From assembly GCA_018266475.1 (NCBI GenBank), contig JAFEAI010000268.1, forward strand, positions 1 through 32,725: DNA of 32,725 nt. The letters run 5' to 3'. A program made the position numbers and the translations under genes. The number at the start of each line of letters is the position of its first letter. Position 1 is the first letter of the stretch. Of this stretch, positions 22,631 through 29,499 are shown one piece after another. The notes below the pieces were generated by a model. That model saw only the letters and a program-made list of their open reading frames with translations, was not told the DNA's origin and ran no database searches. This stretch comes from Bacteroidota bacterium (GTDB lineage Bacteria; Bacteroidota; Bacteroidia; Flavobacteriales_F; PHOS-HE28).

Positions 22631-22989
22631 AAGGTGGGATAGAATGCGTCAGGGATGTGCAGGAACTCCGGGCCCGCTGCGGTGTGCGTTATGCTCAGCA
22701 CATCGAACCGCAGCTCGATGTCCTCTTCCACGGTTTGCAGCAGTTCGGTGGCGGCATTTAGCAGCATGCGCCGCTTGGCGGGGCCCACGGCCAGCTCCGG
22801 AGGCCCCCAGCGGGCACTTCCCCGGGTCTTCACCTCCACCACCACCAGGAAATCACCGTCGCGCGCCACAATGTCGATCTCGCCGCGGCCGCTCCGCCAA
22901 TTCCGGTGCAGCACGGTAAACCCGTTGGCTTCCAGCCAGCGGCTCGCCAACTGCTCGCCCTCCGCGCCTTTCCGGTTGTGTTCGGCCAT
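22627..22989 (-). CDS. yraN: YraN/UPF0102 family nuclease-fold protein
   Basis: 120 residues, the normal length. Family motifs are G-A-E-G-E-Q-L-A-S-R-W-L (8-19), then R-G-E-I-D-I-V-A-R-D (36-44) and V-V-E-V-K-T-R (50-56). They resemble a PD-(D/E)xK nuclease core with acidic residues at 37, 39 and 52 and Lys54. The family's role is not established. I chose ATG 22989 (M-A-E-H-N-R-K-G) because upstream codons look unlike coding sequence and the family begins here. It is coupled to rluB by an ATGA overlap. Confidence 0.9.
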   Translation of the reverse strand: MAEHNRKGAEGEQLASRWLEANGFTVLHRNWRSGRGEIDIVARDGDFLVVVEVKTRGSARWGPPELAVGPAKRRMLLNAATELLQTVEEDIELRFDVLSITHTAAGPEFLHIPDAFYPTL

Positions 22990-23042
22990 GGAAAAACTTT
23001 CACCTGTGCGTAACCCGGAAAAGGGGCCTCGCGTTGGATGGA

Positions 23043-23050
23043 CAAAGTTC
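23043..23050 (-). promoter_or_regulatory. Candidate -7 box of the yraN-rluB operon
   Basis: Minus strand GAACTTTG (7 of 8 to TAnnTTTG, nn free), 53 nt before the yraN ATG, in the 102-bp divergent region shared with the DUF4412 gene. Confidence 0.35.
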
Positions 23051-23091
23051 AGCATCTTTCGCTCGCAGTCACCGATCCAACCAACATTCCC

Positions 23092-23733
23092 ATGAAAGGA
23101 CATCTCCGCACCCTGGCCCTGACAGGCACACTATGCTCCGCCCTGCTGGCCGCCCAGGCCCAAAGTTTTGAGGGCACCATTGAATTCACCAAGACCACCG
23201 GCCCGGTGGTGACCAACTACAAGTACTACATCAAGGGCGACCATGTGCGCATTGAGGAGCTAAGCTCGCGCGGCGCGGTGCAGGGCATCATGCTGGTGGA
23301 CAACCACGACCGCACGGTAACCGCCCTGAGCCCGGACCGCAAGCTGTACATGGACGTGCCCAACATGCGGCTGCCCAAGGAGTTCAAGGCCGAGGTGAAA
23401 AAGACCGGGGAAATGAAGGAGATGGCCGGCTACAAGTGCGAGAAGTGGATGGTGAAGAGCCCCGCGGAAGACCGCCAACTCACGTACTGGGTGGCGCAGG
23501 ACGCCTTTGATTTCTTTGTTCCCATGCTGGAAACGCTGAACCGCAAGGACGAGCAGGCCCTGTTCTTCCTGAAGATCGACGGCGTGAAGGGCGTATTCCC
23601 CATGCTGGGCACGGAACAGAAGATGGATGGCAGCGAAGTGAGCCGCCTGGAGGTGACCAAGGTGGCGCGGGGCGCGCAAAAACCTGACCTGTTCCAGGTT
23701 CCGCCCGGGTTTGCCAAGTTCGAGCGGAACTAA
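23092..23733 (+). CDS. Secreted DUF4412-type protein
   Basis: 213 residues with a signal peptide ending ...L-L-A-A-Q-A-Q. The mature part starts S-F-E-G-T-I-E-F-T-K and continues with Y-Y-I-K-G-D-H-V-R-I-E, I-M-L-V-D-N-H-D-R-T-V-T-A-L-S-P-D-R-K-L-Y and M-A-G-Y-K-C-E-K-W. This is the pattern of DUF4412 proteins, which have an LolA/LolB-like beta shape. The role is unknown but a periplasmic or outer-membrane place is likely. I chose ATG 23092; the frame stays open further upstream but the signal peptide fixes this start. It is divergent from yraN and ends 6 bp from the convergent carboxypeptidase gene. Confidence 0.8.
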   Translation: MKGHLRTLALTGTLCSALLAAQAQSFEGTIEFTKTTGPVVTNYKYYIKGDHVRIEELSSRGAVQGIMLVDNHDRTVTALSPDRKLYMDVPNMRLPKEFKAEVKKTGEMKEMAGYKCEKWMVKSPAEDRQLTYWVAQDAFDFFVPMLETLNRKDEQALFFLKIDGVKGVFPMLGTEQKMDGSEVSRLEVTKVARGAQKPDLFQVPPGFAKFERN

Positions 23734-23739
23734 GCGGAT

Positions 23740-24651
23740 TCAGCCTTCCGTGAAGCTCAACGCGGTGCCTGCGGGCCCCACGTTGAGCTTCACCTGCTTT
23801 CCGAGCACCATGGCCCGGTTGTCCGCAAGGTGCCCCGCGGGCATGCCGTAGCAGACGGGAAATTCGCCGCCCGCCACGGCACGGGCCACAATGGCCTCGG
23901 CGGAAAGGCCGAACGGGTCGGCGGGATCCTTGTCCCGCATGTCGCTCATGCCGCCCACCACCAGCCCGGCAAGGTTGGCGAACAGGCCGCCCAACTTCAG
24001 GTTCATCACCATGCGGTCCATGTGGTACAGCAGTTCATCAAGGTCTTCAATGAAGAGCACTTTGCCGCGGGTGCCCAGGTCATACGGCGTGCCGCGCAAG
24101 GCATACAGCAGGGACAGGTTGCCGCCCACCAGCTCCCCATGGGCCACCCCCTGCCTGTCCAAGGGATGGGCGCCCTGCCGCAGCAGCGGGGGGCACTCCC
24201 CGAAGAGCGCCTGCCTGAGCGAGCTGGTGGTGCCCTCGCCCTTGGCGGCGATGTTGAAGGGCATTTGGGCGTGCAGCGAGGCAACGCCCAAGCCGTGCAG
24301 CGCCGAATGCAGCACGGTGGCATCGCTGAATCCGATGATCCATTTGGGGTGCTTCCGAAGGATCGAAAGGTCCACCAGCTCCAGCAGGTGTACCGTGCCA
24401 TAGCCGCCCCGCGCACACCATACCGCCTTCACTTCATCATTCTCCAGTGCCGCCATCAGGTCGGCCGCGCGTTCCCCGGCGGTGCCGGCCTGCTGGAAAT
24501 GCTTGCGGCCCACCCCCTGGCCCAGCACGGGCCGCAGGCCCCATGCCCTGGCCATGGCCATGGCCGGTTGAAGTTCGTCCACGGTGATGGCGCGTGCCGT
24601 GGGCACAATGGCAATGGCATCGCCTGGGCGGAGCGCGGGTGGCAGGATCAT
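23740..24651 (-). CDS. S66-family LD-carboxypeptidase
   Basis: 303 residues. It opens L-R-P-G-D-A-I-A-I-V-P-T-A-R, followed by C-A-R-G-G-Y-G-T (79-86) and I-I-G-F-S-D-A-T with the nucleophile Ser109. The rest of the Ser-Glu-His triad is Glu202 in L-F-I-E-D-L-D-E and His274 in G-M-P-A-G-H. These are the hallmarks of LdcA/MccF peptidases, which remove the D-residue from muropeptide tetrapeptides in cell-wall recycling. MccF-type microcin immunity is possible but no microcin genes are nearby. I chose ATG 24651 because the conserved N-terminus begins there. Confidence 0.92.
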   Translation of the reverse strand: MILPPALRPGDAIAIVPTARAITVDELQPAMAMARAWGLRPVLGQGVGRKHFQQAGTAGERAADLMAALENDEVKAVWCARGGYGTVHLLELVDLSILRKHPKWIIGFSDATVLHSALHGLGVASLHAQMPFNIAAKGEGTTSSLRQALFGECPPLLRQGAHPLDRQGVAHGELVGGNLSLLYALRGTPYDLGTRGKVLFIEDLDELLYHMDRMVMNLKLGGLFANLAGLVVGGMSDMRDKDPADPFGLSAEAIVARAVAGGEFPVCYGMPAGHLADNRAMVLGKQVKLNVGPAGTALSFTEG

Positions 24652-24656
24652 GGGCG

Positions 24657-24664
24657 CGAAGGTC
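24657..24664 (-). promoter_or_regulatory. Candidate -7 box before the LD-carboxypeptidase gene
   Basis: Minus strand GACCTTCG, 5 nt before the ATG; identical to the box before the VOC gene. Confidence 0.35.
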
Positions 24665-24730
24665 GCAGATCGGGGCGGCAAAAGACCGCGCACCGGGCCT
24701 CCCGGCCCTTCCATCACCGGCGAAAATGCC

Positions 24731-24738
24731 GAACTTTG
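24731..24738 (+). promoter_or_regulatory. Candidate -7 box of the sigma-factor operon
   Basis: GAACTTTG (7 of 8 to TAnnTTTG, nn free), 63 nt before the sigma factor ATG. It lies in the 150-bp region divergent from the carboxypeptidase gene. Confidence 0.35.
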
Positions 24739-24801
24739 CAAGAAATGGACCGGGCCGGGCAACTTTCGCCGCCCCGGTTGCATCATACCCCTTGCAAGGC
24801 C

Positions 24802-25347
24802 ATGACGGATGAGCAATTGGTAGCGGGATGCCTTCGGCACGACCCGATCGCCCAACAAGCGCTCTACCAGGTCTATGCACGGAAGATGATGAGCATCTGC
24901 ATGCGTTATGCCTCAGGCCGGGACCAGGCGCAGGACATCCTGCAGGACGGCTTTGTGAAGGTGTTCCAGAAGATGGACCACTACAGGGGCGAAGGGCCGC
25001 TGGGCGGCTGGATCGCGCGCACCATGGTGAACACGGCACTGGACCAGATCCGCCGCGACAAGCCTTACGCGCACAGTTTGGACCTCACCGATGCGGAGCA
25101 CCTGCACGCGGTGGACGAGGAAGTGCTGGCGGCCATGTCCGCCGACGAACTGCTGGCCCTGATACAGGCCCTGCCGGCGGGCTACCGCACCGTGTTCAAC
25201 CTGTTTGCCATTGAAGGCTATTCGCACAAGGACATCGCGGACATGCTGGGCATCTCGGAGAACACCTCCAAATCACAATTCATGAAGGCGCGGGCCTACC
25301 TGCGCAAGCTGCTGCCCAAGGGAACGGCTGAAATGCACGGATACTGA
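24802..25347 (+). CDS. ECF-type RNA polymerase sigma factor
   Basis: 181 residues. Region 2 (about 15-85) includes A-L-Y-Q-V-Y-A-R-K-M-M-S-I-C, D-I-L-Q-D-G-F-V-K-V-F and L-G-G-W-I-A-R-T-M-V-N-T-A-L-D. Region 4 (about 115-170) has L-P-A-G-Y-R-T-V-F-N-L and the helix-turn-helix Y-S-H-K-D-I-A-D-M-L-G-I-S-E-N-T-S-K-S-Q. This two-domain form is typical of extracytoplasmic-function sigma factors. The next gene begins 2 nt after its stop and has anti-sigma-like features, so the pair probably works as a sigma/anti-sigma switch. The targets may be the downstream surface-protein genes; that is inference. Confidence 0.93.
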   Translation: MTDEQLVAGCLRHDPIAQQALYQVYARKMMSICMRYASGRDQAQDILQDGFVKVFQKMDHYRGEGPLGGWIARTMVNTALDQIRRDKPYAHSLDLTDAEHLHAVDEEVLAAMSADELLALIQALPAGYRTVFNLFAIEGYSHKDIADMLGISENTSKSQFMKARAYLRKLLPKGTAEMHGY

Positions 25348-25349
25348 CC

Positions 25350-26429
25350 ATGAGCGACCCGATCAAGAACCTGTTCCAGGAGCGCCTTGCAGGCCATGAG
25401 GCGGATGTGCCCGCCGGGGCATGGGAGCACATCAGCGGGCTGCTGGCATCGGCTGCCGCCGGGGCATCGCTGCGCGAAAGCCTCCAGGGCAAGTTCCAGG
25501 CCCACGAGGCGCCCGTGGACCCTTCCGCATGGGCGCACATCAGCGGCAGGCTCGGGCATGCCGGCAGCGGCACGGCGGCAGGCCACGGCATCCGCTGGGG
25601 ATGGATCGCCACCGGCGCAGCCGCCGTGGTGGCCACCACGGTGCTGCTGCTGCTGAACCTGCAAACCGGTCCGGCCGCACAAGTGTTGCCTGAACAACAC
25701 CGCACGGAGCAGGTCATGCCGGAGCAACCGGCTACTGGTGCCGCCGCCACCGAAAATGCGCAGGTGGAGATGCCTCCCGTTCACCCAATGCCGCAAGTTG
25801 CTGCAAAACACACGGCGGAACCCCGGGTTTCTGCGCCAAGGGCCGTGGTGGAACCGGCACGTGAAACGGCCATGCCGGAACAGCAGCGTGAAGCTGCGCC
25901 TGCCATCCCCGTACCTGCCGCAGCTGCGGAAACCGCCCTTGCGAGCCAGCCGGATGGCCCTGTGCCCGCCAGCGGCACAGCCCCAAGTGTGCCTGCCACC
26001 ACGCAGGAAACCCGGCCAACCGCCGCAACTGGCGCCGTGCAACCCGCACCCGAGCATGGCCCCAAGCACGATGCCGCCAAGGCAGGCGCCGAATCTTCCC
26101 CTTCGGACCCCGCAACCGCCGCAGCAGACCCCTTCCACCGCAACATGGACAGCGGCATCATGATCCCCAACGCCTTCAGCCCGCAAGGCGACGGAATAAA
26201 CGACGTGCTGGAAGTAGTGGCCACCGGGTATGAACGGGCCGACGTGCGCGTGATTTCCGTGCAGACCGGCATGCTCGTGTTCCAAACAAACGACCTGGCC
26301 AACCGGTGGGACGGCCGCCTGGCCAACGGCAGCAATGCCGAGGAAGGGTATTACCGCTGCGTGGTGATCCTCACGGACAAGGACGGGCGCCAGCGCGTAC
26401 AGTCGGAAGTGGTGCGGTTGTTCCGCTAG
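25350..26429 (+). CDS. Anti-sigma-like membrane protein with tethered T9SS type-B domain
   Basis: 359 residues. The predicted cytoplasmic N-terminus (1-82) contains a duplicated motif: F-Q-E-R-L-A-G-H-E-A-D-V-P-A-G-A-W-E-H-I (9-28) and L-Q-G-K-F-Q-A-H-E-A-P-V-D-P-S-A-W-A-H-I (45-64). This pattern is seen in proteins encoded directly after ECF sigma genes in Bacteroidota. One membrane helix (about 84-104) follows, then a Pro/Ala/Glu-rich spacer (105-269). A type-B sorting domain (270-359) ends the protein: P-N-A-F-S-P-Q-G-D-G-I-N-D-V, N-R-W-D-G-R and terminal V-V-R-L-F-R. There is no N-terminal signal peptide, so the sorting domain is held in the periplasm by the inner membrane rather than released as cargo. 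No named anti-sigma family is certain. Confidence 0.8.
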   Translation: MSDPIKNLFQERLAGHEADVPAGAWEHISGLLASAAAGASLRESLQGKFQAHEAPVDPSAWAHISGRLGHAGSGTAAGHGIRWGWIATGAAAVVATTVLLLLNLQTGPAAQVLPEQHRTEQVMPEQPATGAAATENAQVEMPPVHPMPQVAAKHTAEPRVSAPRAVVEPARETAMPEQQREAAPAIPVPAAAAETALASQPDGPVPASGTAPSVPATTQETRPTAATGAVQPAPEHGPKHDAAKAGAESSPSDPATAAADPFHRNMDSGIMIPNAFSPQGDGINDVLEVVATGYERADVRVISVQTGMLVFQTNDLANRWDGRLANGSNAEEGYYRCVVILTDKDGRQRVQSEVVRLFR

Positions 26430-26440
26430 AACCGGTAAAA

Positions 26441-29392
26441 ATGAAAATGAAGAACAAACTTTCCCTCGTGCTGCTTGCGGCCCTGATCGGCACCGCCCCC
26501 GCGCTGCTGGCACAAACCGTACACTTCAACAACGTGGAGGAATACGATGCGTGGAAGGCGCAGCAGGCTGCGCAAACCCCGGCCACGCCGCCGGCGCACC
26601 CCGCCCCGCCCGAGGGCGCCCCGGGCACCGAACGCGACGGCGTGGCCTCCTGCAACTGCTGGATCACGCCCAATGCCAGCTACACCACCATCAACAACAA
26701 CACGCAGTGGAACGCCAGCGGGTATGGCAACGGGGATGACGGCTCCTACGGCCCGATCAACCTCCCGTTCAGCTTCTATCTCTACGGCCAGTACTACACC
26801 CAGGCCTACATCAACATCAACGGCAACATTTCCTTCGGCACGTACAACGGCACGTACAGTTCTTCCTCATTCCCCATGACCGGCCCCGCCCTGGTGGCTC
26901 CTTTCTGGGCCGACGTGGACCTGCGGGGCGGCACCGTTAACCAGAACAAGGTGCAATACAAGGTAACGCCCACGGCCCTGTATGTGAACTGGACGAACGT
27001 GGGCTACTACAGCCAACAGACGGACAAGCTGAACTCCTTCCAGGTGATCATCACCAATGGGGCCGACCCGGTGATCTCCGGCACGGCCAACGTGTCCTTC
27101 TGCTACGGCACCATGCAATGGACCACCGGCAGCGCCTCGGGCGGCACCAACGGCTTCGGTGGCACCGCCGCCACCGTGGGCGCCAACAAGGGCGACGGGG
27201 TGAACTACATCCAGTTCGGCCGCTTTGACCATGCCGGCACCAACTACAACGGGCCCTTCGGCGCACCCGGCGGCGTGGGTTGGCTCACGGGCAAAAGCTT
27301 CAACTTTTCCACCGACATCACCACGGGCAACATTGCCCCGGTGGTGGCCGGCCAATCGGTGTGCGACACCCTTGAGATCTGCACCGGCGTGCCCACGCAG
27401 CTCATCGTGGATTTCCTTTCACCCGAGCCCAACCAGATCACCACAGCCACCTCCACGGCACCCACACTGAGCAACTACACCATCGTCTCCAACACGTCCG
27501 GCAATACCGCATCCATCACCACCCAGGTGCTGGCCGCACTGGCCGACACCGGCTACCATGTGGTAAACTTCTCCGGAACGGACAATGGCACCCCGGTGCA
27601 AACCTCCATCCTCAACATCGTCATCCATGTGATCGCTTCCCCGCAGCTGGTCTCCAACACCTTGGCGGTATGCGACAATGCCGCACCGGTGGACATGCTC
27701 ACGGTATTGGGCGGCAATGCGCCCGCCGGCGGCACCTGGACCGCGCCGGACGGCACGGGCCATACCGCGTTCTTCAACCCGCTCGCCGATGCCCCGGGCG
27801 TATATTCCTACGCCGTTTCCGCCGGTGGCCAGTGTGAGGCCACAGGCACCGCCACCATGTCCATCGTGCAGCACGTCAATGCCGGAAATGACCTTGCGCT
27901 CGCCTATTGCTCCTCGGACGCTCCGGACCCGCTCTTCCCGCACCTCACCGGCAACCCGGAGGCCGGTGGTGCGTGGAGCACCCCCGCAGGAGCAGCGTTC
28001 AACGGTACCGTGGAGCCCGCCACATTCACCTCGGGGATCTATACCTACTTGGTGGCCGGTACGGGGCCTTGCCCCAATGACACCGCATTCATCACCTTAG
28101 CCATACCCCAGGCGGTGCATGCGGGCACGGACGGCTCCGCCACCCTGTGCCACGATGCCGCCCCCTTCAGCATGCGCAGCAAGCTGGGCGGCGCCCCGGA
28201 TGCCACGGGGCAATGGACTTCGGGCAATGGCGATGCCGCGCCCGACCTCTTCAACCCCGCCACGGACACTGCGGGCACCTATACCTACACCGTGCAGGCC
28301 ATTGCACCATGCCCCGGCCAAAGCGCGCAGCTGATCATCCATGTGGACCCCCTGCCGAATGCGGGCTTGGACAGCGCCCTGGTGATCTGCGCCAACGGCA
28401 ACCCCACCCCGCTCTTCCCCTTGCTGGGCGGATCTCCCGATGCTGGCGGGCAATGGCTCAAGCCGGACGGAGGCCCCCTGCCGGACGGAATCCTGCTGCC
28501 GGCAACCAACCTGCCCGGCGACTACCGCTACGTGGCCATCGGCCCGGGCACCTGCGCACACCGGACTGACACCGCCCTGGTGCAGGTGCAGATCAACCCT
28601 GTGCCGGTGATCACCTTCACCGCCGCCCCCGACAGCGGTTGCGCCCCCTTGGAAGTAACCTTCACCAACACCACGGACTCCGTGTACATCGGCAACTTCT
28701 GCCAATGGGACCCGGGTGATGGCACCGGCTATGTGGAAACCTGCGGAACCTTCACCCACACGTACACCAATGCGGGCTGGTACCATGTGAAGCTGAAGGT
28801 AACCACGCCCCAAGGCTGCACGGACCAGTTGATCGTGCCCGGCGCGGTGCTGGTGGACCCTGCGCCAAAGGCCACCTTCGTATTCACCCCCAACCCGGGC
28901 ACCGCCGGCAACAGCAAGCTGGTCTTCTCCGCCACCGACCCCCATGCCGTGGACTTCCTGTGGACCTTCCCGAACAGCTCGGTGCAGACCGGCCAGCAGG
29001 CCACTTACCTCTTCCCGGACGATAACAACGCCAAGTACCAGGTGTGCCTGAACGTGGCCGACCGCTACGGCTGCCAGGACACCTTCTGCGACAGCGTGCC
29101 CATCGTGGTGCCCAACCTGTGGGTGCCCACTGCCTTCACCCCGGACGGCAACGGCATCAACGACGTGTTCAAGCCCGTGATGATGGGCCTGGACCTCAGC
29201 GTGTACCACATGATGGTGTTCAACCGCTGGGGCGGGCTCGTGTTCGAAAGCACGGACCCTGAAAAGGGCTGGGACGGCACCCGCGGAGGCAGCCAAGTGC
29301 CTGAGGGCGCGTACATCTGGCGCATCACCTACAGGCCCATGCACACGGCCGACCTGCAGGAGAAATTCGGCACCATCACCCTGCAACGCTGA
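26441..29392 (+). CDS. Secreted nidogen-domain protein A with Ig-like, PKD and T9SS type-B domains
   Basis: 983 residues from ATG 26441 (M-K-M-K-N-K-L), with a signal peptide ending A-L-L-A-Q. A nidogen-like domain (about 80-292) includes A-Y-I-N-I-N-G-N-I-S-F-G, V-A-P-F-W-A-D-V-D-L-R-G-G and Y-V-N-W-T-N-V-G-Y-Y. A linking beta region (300-397) and four Ig-like units with two conserved cysteines follow (about 400-477, 478-556, 558-636, 639-718); these resemble units of the giant adhesin. Then come two PKD domains (721-806, 808-890) and the type-B sorting domain (891-983; A-F-T-P-D-G-N-G-I-N-D-V-F, F-N-R-W-G-G-L-V-F). It is predicted to be a T9SS-exported surface protein. It lies 11 nt after the anti-sigma-like gene and is paralogous to the next gene. 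Confidence 0.92.
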   Translation: MKMKNKLSLVLLAALIGTAPALLAQTVHFNNVEEYDAWKAQQAAQTPATPPAHPAPPEGAPGTERDGVASCNCWITPNASYTTINNNTQWNASGYGNGDDGSYGPINLPFSFYLYGQYYTQAYININGNISFGTYNGTYSSSSFPMTGPALVAPFWADVDLRGGTVNQNKVQYKVTPTALYVNWTNVGYYSQQTDKLNSFQVIITNGADPVISGTANVSFCYGTMQWTTGSASGGTNGFGGTAATVGANKGDGVNYIQFGRFDHAGTNYNGPFGAPGGVGWLTGKSFNFSTDITTGNIAPVVAGQSVCDTLEICTGVPTQLIVDFLSPEPNQITTATSTAPTLSNYTIVSNTSGNTASITTQVLAALADTGYHVVNFSGTDNGTPVQTSILNIVIHVIASPQLVSNTLAVCDNAAPVDMLTVLGGNAPAGGTWTAPDGTGHTAFFNPLADAPGVYSYAVSAGGQCEATGTATMSIVQHVNAGNDLALAYCSSDAPDPLFPHLTGNPEAGGAWSTPAGAAFNGTVEPATFTSGIYTYLVAGTGPCPNDTAFITLAIPQAVHAGTDGSATLCHDAAPFSMRSKLGGAPDATGQWTSGNGDAAPDLFNPATDTAGTYTYTVQAIAPCPGQSAQLIIHVDPLPNAGLDSALVICANGNPTPLFPLLGGSPDAGGQWLKPDGGPLPDGILLPATNLPGDYRYVAIGPGTCAHRTDTALVQVQINPVPVITFTAAPDSGCAPLEVTFTNTTDSVYIGNFCQWDPGDGTGYVETCGTFTHTYTNAGWYHVKLKVTTPQGCTDQLIVPGAVLVDPAPKATFVFTPNPGTAGNSKLVFSATDPHAVDFLWTFPNSSVQTGQQATYLFPDDNNAKYQVCLNVADRYGCQDTFCDSVPIVVPNLWVPTAFTPDGNGINDVFKPVMMGLDLSVYHMMVFNRWGGLVFESTDPEKGWDGTRGGSQVPEGAYIWRITYRPMHTADLQEKFGTITLQR

Positions 29393-29499
29393 CAACACCT
29401 ACCGCACCCGCGCATCCCCCCTGCCCGGTTCATTTTCAACACGATCGGATTACATTGCACCCGCCCCAAAAACACAAGGCCCGAAAGCGCCTTCCGCCC

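Noticed and set aside
21458-22642. A 394-codon plus-strand frame over rluB
   Set aside because: Antisense to a gene with catalytic motifs; composition is not protein-like.
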